From Purpureocillium takamizusanense (Eukaryota; Ascomycota; Sordariomycetes; Hypocreales; Ophiocordycipitaceae): a stretch of 64,000 nt of DNA. The stretch spans positions 2,852,001-2,916,000 of the forward strand of contig NC_063069.1 of assembly GCF_022605165.1 (NCBI RefSeq), written 5' to 3'. Positions 57,462 to 64,000 of the stretch are shown in pieces. Each line of letters starts with the position of its first letter. Position 1 is the stretch's first letter. The notes beneath the pieces are model-generated. The model saw only the letters and a list, made by a program, of their open reading frames with translations, was not told the origin of the DNA and searched no databases. The position numbers and the translations under genes were made by a program.

Positions 57462-59620
57462 TCATCTGGAGTAGGGGCGATTCATGAGGGCGATCTGTCG
57501 CGTGATCTCTCCCCACTCGAGCTCTCTCTCAACTGGTTTTTCAGCATCGCCGTTCTGCTGCAGCCACTCTTCCCATTGCAGTAGCTCGTAGGCAAAGCGC
57601 AAGTGTGGTTGGATGATGACGTTGAGCCTCCGAGCTCTAACAAAGCAATACGCCCGGGGGAACGTCATGTTCAGTTCTTTCATGACCTCGGCGATGCAAA
57701 TTGTGGCGCTTCGTGAGACTCCCACTCGACAATGGACCAACGTGGCAGTTCCATTTCGTTTCCCTCGCTCTAAAATTCGGCCTTGTCAGAAACATCGCAG
57801 CGAGGTCGCGACCATCACTCACCGATAAACTCCAGACACCGAGAAAACTCATCTGTCAGAGGATCGATCCCGTTATCCTGAACATCTTGAACCAAGCAGA
57901 CGTTATCCGACCCCCAGGCCTCCATCTCTCCATCTCTCCAGGCAGCAGTCTCTCCAACACTCAGAACTTGCTTGATTCCCATCTCTCTCAACAAGTCTGG
58001 ATTATTGGCGTGGCCGATATTTCCTAGGTAGAGGTAATCCAGAATTCTGCTGGGGAACGAGCCATCCAACCCGGCGAACCACGCAGGCTCATCCTTGACA
58101 GCTCTCGTGATCTCCCGAAGGCTTTTCCTCGGGCAAACCGGGGAATTGCTTAGCAATCGGGGCGCAATCGCGGTCAACAGGGCCACATCGGTAGGGTATG
58201 CGAAGAAGTTACGATGCTTTGACGTGTGAAGATGAAGCCACGCGTCCGGGACCGTGCGACCAGTACTGTAGCTGAAGTACGCGATGCCGAGCATGGAAGA
58301 CTCGGTGTAGCCATCGGCGCAGTGTATCAGTATCTTGCGCGGCCTTGGCGACGCTTGCTCGACGATCATAGGGCTATCGCCTTCATGGTCTACACTCGAA
58401 GCGATAGCTGGGCCCGGACAGGTGCCATGAGAAAGATGATATATCCAGCGGCATGTTTCCAGTATTCCGTCGGCTTCTTCGTGTGACCAAGTTGGGGGTA
58501 GAATGCTGCCTGATGAGGGAAAGTCGAGGAAAGCTTGCGCAAAAGCCTCATCCAAGCTCTCAGCTATGAGTTGCAATGCCATCGGATTTAAGCGACCGAC
58601 GTCGCTACATTCAATCAATATGTCGAACCTCTGCTCCTCAGCACTACCAGGTTCCGGCGTCGGTCCCATGAACACGTTGTGAGATATTTCGGAGGCCTCT
58701 GTCATGTCCCACATCTCCCTGCGTTCTTGCTGGACGAAGTCAAGCACTCTCCCCGTGATGCTTCCTGCCGAATTAATAGCAACGAGGTTGCCATGATCCC
58801 TTTCAAACTCCTCAAATGTGCTTGTGCACACAAAGGTGTTGTACTCGGGCAGCGCCTTACTCTCAGATGCATGAGTTTGGCGCCATCGAGATCTCGCAGC
58901 TGCAATGTCCCAAGCCAATGTACGCGCCTTTGCGATGTCGTCACCGTAAACCACGATGTCTGAAATTAGGGCGACTTTGGCCGGTTGAATATGGAAATTG
59001 CGGACGGAAAAGCCGTCAACAGGATCGGGATCGATGAAGTCGGGCGAAGGATGATGGCGCATGAACTCGTCTGCAGTAATTGCACCCTTGAGACGACCGA
59101 CTGATAGGTCACCATCCGCTTTGACGAGCGTGACGCCTCTGAGGCAGGAGGGCGTCTTTCTCGCAGAACGTCGTCGGCCCATGAAGAATGCCTGCTGCAT
59201 CTGGTTGTTTGGATGGAGGCCGTGCAGCCATGGGAACACCAGCGAAGACGAAGGGAGCGGTTGGCGAGCGGAGTACTCAAGTGCGAGAACCACCTGATCA
59301 GCGTCGAGCTCATATATAGATAGGTGTCCGCTCTCGACGCGCTTGTAACCTTCTGGAGGATATAACAGCGAGCTTTGCTCGTAATCGTCGTTGCTGGTGG
59401 GCGAAGCAGGGGGGGTGGTATTGACTTCGCCGGCTTTGGATGGACCTGTCGGGCAGATGGGGATGTGTTTGTTAGGCAAGGGAGCTGGGGTCGCACATGG
59501 CTGCTGTGATGAATGCGCTCGGCCCACGTCTTGGAGCGTATGTGGTGGCGTGATGGGACTTGACAGATCTGGCGCGGCACTATGATGGGGAATCGGCCGA
59601 GGCAATGCAATTGTAGTCAT
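57462..59620 (-). CDS. PPS1: Dual-specificity protein phosphatase, Pps1-like
   Basis: Dual-specificity phosphatase of the yeast Pps1 type (linked there to S-phase). Model: complement(join(57462..57769, 57823..59620)), 701 aa. The 53-nt intron (GTGAGT donor, TTTTAG acceptor) joins CLEFI-E to RGKRNGTATLVHCRVGVSRS, placing the catalytic loop HCRVGVSRS (Cys613, Arg619) in the second exon. The C-terminal DSP domain starts near PSRILDYLYLGN (about residue 530). A second phosphatase-like loop, HCADGYTESS (434-443), has Cys but Glu at the position of the essential Arg, so this domain is probably inactive; Pps1 proteins are known to have a tandem arrangement. The N-terminal 90 residues are Pro/Ser-rich. 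ATG 59620 is the first in-frame start. Confidence 0.92.
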
Positions 59621-60471
59621 TATGCCTGGGCCGTGCCAAGGTGAGCCGCGGCAGAACTCAGGCGGGTGTTGACTGCTCTGAGAGGGCAGGCCAGTGCATG
59701 GGAAAATGGCCCTGTGTCGTCGCCCACGGAAGACTTCGTGGCAATGGTCGCCCGGATCAGAACTCGGTGGCTGTTAGAGATGGGCTTGTCAGTAGGGATA
59801 AGACAGAGGTCAGACAATTGCCTCGAGTGGGTTGGCGAAAACCGAAGCATTAAAAACATTGTACACGTGCCTCTCCAGACCTGTCTAGAAGCCCTCCGCG
59901 GAACTCTGTGCTCCAAATGTTGCTAATAGCAAGAAGCAGTGGGTTTGGCGGGCGGGCGGTCGTTAATCCACGGGGATACAAAGATGAAGGGAAGACACAG
60001 ACAGGAGCCAGAAAGCATACGCCGAGATCAATTGTGCAACTAGGTAGGTGAAAACACGGGAGCCATTCGAGCAAACGGCGATGGCAACGCTGTCGGCGAG
60101 GGTTGACGACGCAAGCGACTAGTACTCACTGCGTGCTGTAGCGGCTGCGCAAAGTGCGAGTGACCGACGAAACGACGTTGGGCATGCGATGATTAGGCGG
60201 CGCTATCTAACCGCAGCAATGGTGTTGATGATGAACGCCCGCGCGGCGACGACGTGGTGAGGCGGGCCCGCGCAGGGTGTTCGGTGTCAACGGTGGGGGA
60301 GGCGGGGGTGGAGGCCGGGGAGGGGAAGAGCACCTTGTGGGCAGCTTCGAGGCAGGGGAGAAGAGGAGCTGATTGTCTGCTGCTCTGGGGCCCAAAGGCT
60401 GGAACAATTCGGGGATGGTAGAAGAAGGAAAGATAGGTCAGGACAGGGCAGGGCAGGGTAGACGAGGTGAC

Positions 60472-60500
60472 GGGAGGGGAGGGGAGGGGAGGGGAGGGAG
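60472..60500. repeat. (GAGGG)n repeat, G-quadruplex-prone
   Basis: Five or more tandem GGGGA units, preceded from about 60441 by GGGCA repeats. The plus strand has at least four G-runs with short loops. It sits about 850 bp upstream of the PPS1 start. Confidence 0.85.
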
Positions 60501-61129
60501 AATAACCAAAGATGGGAGAAAAGTGTATCAGCAGGTACAGTAACAGCAAGTTGGGTGATTTGAGCGAGTGAGGGGTGTAGGAGCACTGTTTGGTTGGGCA
60601 GCCCCTAACGAACGTGCAGTTACTTCGCAGCTCGCCGCAGCAGATGGGCGGGCAGGTAACTTAGTGTGTCAGGTCGGGTCGCGCACAGGACGGTCGCTAA
60701 CAGGCCAGGCAGCTTCACTGCACTGTGCAAGAGTCCAACCCATCCATCGAATGGAAGGGAAAGCACCTTGGCAGACTGCAGACCCAGGGACTGCACACTC
60801 GTCGGTCGATTGATTGCATTGGACGGGGGGGAAGCCAGAAAAGGAGGGTGCGAAATCGTGGCAATCCTTGACACAGTTTCTTCCTCGTCCGAGGCGCAGA
60901 TTGGATGCGCGAGCGTGTGGTGAGGTGGCGGGACTCTGGCCGTGTCTCACCACAGAACAGGCGCAACCAGAGCTGAGGGGGGGTGGCGGGTTGCTGGGTT
61001 GTTGATTACCTACTTTGCAGGGTACGCAAGAAGAGGGCAGCAGGTGCTTCTTCCTACCGTCCCTTCTTTGTACCCTTACCAATTACTGTCGGTTCCGCGT
61101 GCCTCGTGCAAGCCTGTGCCATCATACGG

Positions 61130-61225
61130 TATACGGAGTATAAGGTAGGTACTAGGTAGGTTCATAGGTACCTACTATAGGCAACTCGCTACAGGTAGTG
61201 GGTAGGTAGGTAGGCACCTTAGTAC
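61130..61225. repeat. TAGGTA/GGTACC block
   Basis: TACGGAGTA followed by several overlapping TAGGTAGGT and GGTACC units, closing with a (GTAG)n run near 61200. Confidence 0.75.
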
Positions 61226-63607
61226 TAATAGCTAGACCGAAATACTTCATTGCTTGCCGCACTATAGTGCCCCAAGCGGACATGCTTTGAAACTCGATGC
61301 CTGCCCGCTACCGTCGCAGCAGTGTCAACGGCATTTGCATCTGCTCTACTGTGGTACCTACTTATATGCCGTACAAAGTACGTCGGGTCTACTGTGAGAC
61401 CTTCTATGACCTTGGCAGGCGCGGACGAGATCTGATAGGAGAAGTCAGGGCGAGCGTTGGACAACGAACGGCGGAGATCGTGATGATGATGGCCCGGCGA
61501 GAGGGCTGTACCTAGGTACCTGTACTAACATAGAGGCATGGAATGGATCCAACGCGACCAGGGTCAGTTAGGTTGGCGCTTGACACTCTAGCGGGGGCGG
61601 CTAGGCCCCACCGGAGAGGTGCCGGTGGCCACTGTTACTTCCGCTCCACCCCCTTCCACTGCTGCAGCTGCAGCACAGCGCATGCAGCAGTTGACGCCTC
61701 CGAGAGTTGAGGCGGCGCCCCAGCCCTGGCAAGATTGGATGGGACCTCAGCGCCTTCGTGTTAGCTCGCCACAAAGGCGGGGAAAGGGTTGCCTCGCGAG
61801 GTGAGACGACGACGGGGGTTTGCCAGCCGTGGTCCTTCCCGTGAGCCCCCCTCCTCTCCTTATCTCTGGATACACCTTGGCAGTAGTTACGTCGCAGGCA
61901 GTAAAACCCAGCTAAGGTACGCTACTCTGGTGGGAGGTGCTCGATGACCCCGTGGGTGCTTCCGGCCTGAATACAACGTAAGTGGCCTGCCTTCGTGCTT
62001 GGTACTAGGTATTGTTGGCACATTATCGACCTCCGAGTCTGAAACTCAAGGTCGATGCTGCTGCGATGGGCGTAGCCCAGCTGCTCCGCGGTTTTCCCTT
62101 TCGACCCCAATGCTTCTCTGTGCATGTGGGATGGCGGGGCTCGGATTTACACAGGTCTATCAATCGCCTTCCGCACAGAGGCTTGTTGGAAGCGGTGGCA
62201 AAATGTCAGCTGGCGGCACGTGGGACGCTTGAGCCGGGGCCTCCCCACGCCCATCCCGCCGATGCCCGGGCGGGATCTGCAACTGAAGGCACATCTCGTC
62301 ACAGCAGACAGGACTCAACCAGGGCCGTTGTATCTGCGACGGTGTGTGGTAATTTTGATGCTGATGCCGCATTGGGCACGCTCCGGAGAATGGCTGCGGC
62401 AGGCAGTGCTTCCTGCCAAGTGCCACTTGCGACGCCCCTGGCTACTTCGTAGGAGCTTCAAGGGTTTGCGAGTCTTGTTTTGGCCACCACAATAGCATCT
62501 CATGCCTCTCCGTGCCCCGGCCTCAGAGAACTGTGACAGGCGCGTGTTGTCCCTGACCCGAACCAAAGAGGGGGGGCGGCTGTTGTTCCAACGGTCATTA
62601 GCATGTCCGCGCGGATTCAATACTTTGGCCCTGGTCGCCTTGTTCTTCCACTACACTTGCACAACTGCACTGTATGGACGAGGCACTGTACAGTGCACAG
62701 GCAATGGCCCAACAGCTCTCTATCTCGTCATACCTACTTCGTACGTTAGAAGGTCCATTCGTCAGACTTGTGTCTGCCGTTGGCGTTGGCGATGTCTTAT
62801 TCCATGTCACCGAATCCGTGCCTTGCGTGCGTGGTGTTTGCTGGCCAAGCAGCTCCATGCTCGCTGCGTTATTGTGCATTAGCGCACGACACCAGTTCGT
62901 CCCCATGAGCATCATGTGCAAGCCCGCCAATGTCTAGCGAGTGGTCCACCCCATGGACTGGACGATGTGACAGTCTGACGCTGGAAATCTCGTTAGTACT
63001 AGGTCCATACCTGGTAGTTCTAACTAACGTCGCCTCCCCTCGTAAGACCGTAGCGTCCACGTAAACGATCGGCTCAGCGGCCGGGGTTTAGAGGAAGTTC
63101 GTTGAAACCCCAACGGGGTTCCACTTGACAGATGGGACCGGTGGATCGTGTAATCACAATCGCAATCGATCTTGTATTAACGGGGATCTATCCGTGGATC
63201 CTTGGCCGGTCTCGGCAGCCTGCTGTTTGAGCGCGGTCACAAAGACCAGGGCGCGACACCTTCCTACGATCAATGCACCCTCTCGTTAGCTCTGCCCGTC
63301 TAGTTAAGACAACGAAGGCATATGGCATCGTAGCCAGACGGCACACCTTCCGGCACCACTACGGGCGAGCGACTGCAGGAGAGGTAACTTCGAAATACAA
63401 AGGTGTCGGAGAAGGAGCAGGGTTCCTCTTCGGGCCACATGACGCCGGCGTTCCGACAGGTGGGTCGACAAGTCACGTGATTTCGCGATCATCTGGCTCC
63501 AGTGCCAGGCCCCGTTCACGTCACCCAAGATTCACGTTGCCTCGCTCGTGCACGCTGCCCGCAGAGCCAAGGTCACGCGGGATACGATCCCGCAGAAGAC
63601 CGCAAAG

Positions 63608-64000
63608 ATGAGATTTGACATTGAGTACGGATGCAGCCCTGCTACTCTCCACCAGCCTGACTTGAATACGCTGACTTTTGCAAGCGGCCTGCCCGTTCTG
63701 TTTCCGTATCCGAGGATTTATCCTGGTACGTGTGCCTGCTGCTCTTCTTTGCCCCAACTTCGCTAACGACGTGATAGAGCAATATGCGTTGGTGACCCTC
63801 AATAGCTCCCGCTGCAACCAATCGTACTAACTGCGCCTTCACAATCGCCAGCTACATGTGCGATCTCAAGAGTCAGTTTTGCTCAACTTCACACTGCCTC
63901 ACGCACAATTGTGTCGTCCAGTTGTGTCTTCATCACTGACAGGTCCCTGGAAACCGCTAGAAACCCTCGATGCAGGTGGTCACTGCGTCTTGGAGATGCC
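63608..64000 (+). CDS. RAD3: RAD3/XPD helicase of TFIIH, 5' part (runs off the window)
   Basis: N-terminal start of the ATP-dependent 5'-3' DNA helicase of TFIIH, used in nucleotide excision repair and transcription initiation; the full protein carries a 4Fe-4S cluster. Model so far: join(63608..63624, 63685..63725, 63778..63787, 63852..63871, 63961..>64000). The spliced start reads MRFDIDGLPVLFPYPRIY, then PEQYAYMCDLKKTLDAGG, then HCVLEMP, just before the Walker A region. This closely matches the first 45 residues of fungal Rad3/Rad15. Introns are 60, 52, 64 and 89 nt; branch sites include CTGAC, GCTAAC and a perfect TACTAAC at about 63825. Exon 3 is only 10 nt and its donor is the unusual GTTGGT. 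Without splicing, each frame soon meets a stop. Confidence 0.93.

Larger units (their letters stand above)
59621..63607. other. 4 kb divergent gene-poor region
   Basis: This lies between the divergent PPS1 and RAD3 starts. It contains a (GAGGG)n run at about 60472-60500, TAGGTACC-type blocks at 61140-61225 and 61510-61530, a TACGGAGTA at 61132-61140 and a TACTTCGTA at 62735-62743. A possible hairpin pair lies at 63083-63120. Overlapping short frames show no family features. The final few hundred bases should contain the RAD3 promoter. Confidence 0.55.

Noticed and set aside
63548..63766. 72-codon frame covering the RAD3 start
   Set aside because: It reads through introns 1 and 2 of the reconstructed RAD3 gene; only the spliced version matches the family.

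Overview
The window is nuclear DNA of a filamentous ascomycete (Pezizomycotina). The evidence is compact genes with short spliceosomal introns (49-134 nt, GT donors, CTRAC-like branch sites), pyrimidine-rich leaders, GC-rich coding sequence, and fungal families such as a fungal rhodopsin-domain protein, an FlbA/Rgs-type RGS protein, an Atg18 PROPPIN and a Pps1 phosphatase. A Sordariomycete, perhaps Hypocreales, is the best guess from the overall style; this is inference.

I support 16 protein-coding genes. All models were rebuilt by hand from open frames plus splice signals, and every complete model closes in frame. 0-14 kb: KGD1 (2-oxoglutarate dehydrogenase E1, +), CIA1 (cytosolic Fe-S assembly WD40 protein, -), a BSC6-like MFS transporter (-) with a 15-nt microexon, a glycine-zipper/RS-rich protein (+), and a three-exon conserved protein of unknown function (-). 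14-27 kb: a 5.7 kb gene-poor gap, an FAD phenol-hydroxylase-type monooxygenase (+), then a large ULP1-type SUMO protease (+) whose first intron has two in-phase donors separated by an in-frame stop. 27-38 kb: an 11.7 kb gene desert rich in microsatellites, G-tracts and short TAC-rich motifs. 38-45.5 kb: an accessory-looking group of RGS protein, secreted alpha/beta hydrolase, rhodopsin-domain membrane protein and secreted M43 metalloprotease. 47-60 kb: a housekeeping block of GUT2 (mitochondrial glycerol-3-phosphate dehydrogenase), PPM2/TYW4 (wybutosine synthesis, seven exons), ATG18 and PPS1. 60-63.6 kb is another gene-poor gap. At the right edge lies the 5' end of RAD3/XPD (TFIIH helicase), broken into exons of 17, 41, 10 and 20 nt before the window ends.

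The genes do not form a single pathway. KGD1 and GUT2 belong to mitochondrial energy metabolism. CIA1 and RAD3 are linked functionally, since XPD carries an Fe-S cluster delivered by the CIA machinery. The 38-45.5 kb group combines signal perception or termination with secreted hydrolases, as in a host- or environment-interaction region. I found no recognisable transposon, CRISPR array or convincing tRNA/rRNA gene. The most unusual material is the set of extreme splice structures, the ULP1 dual donor, and a dispersed 9-mer, TACTYCGTA, that is strongly over-represented in non-coding DNA.
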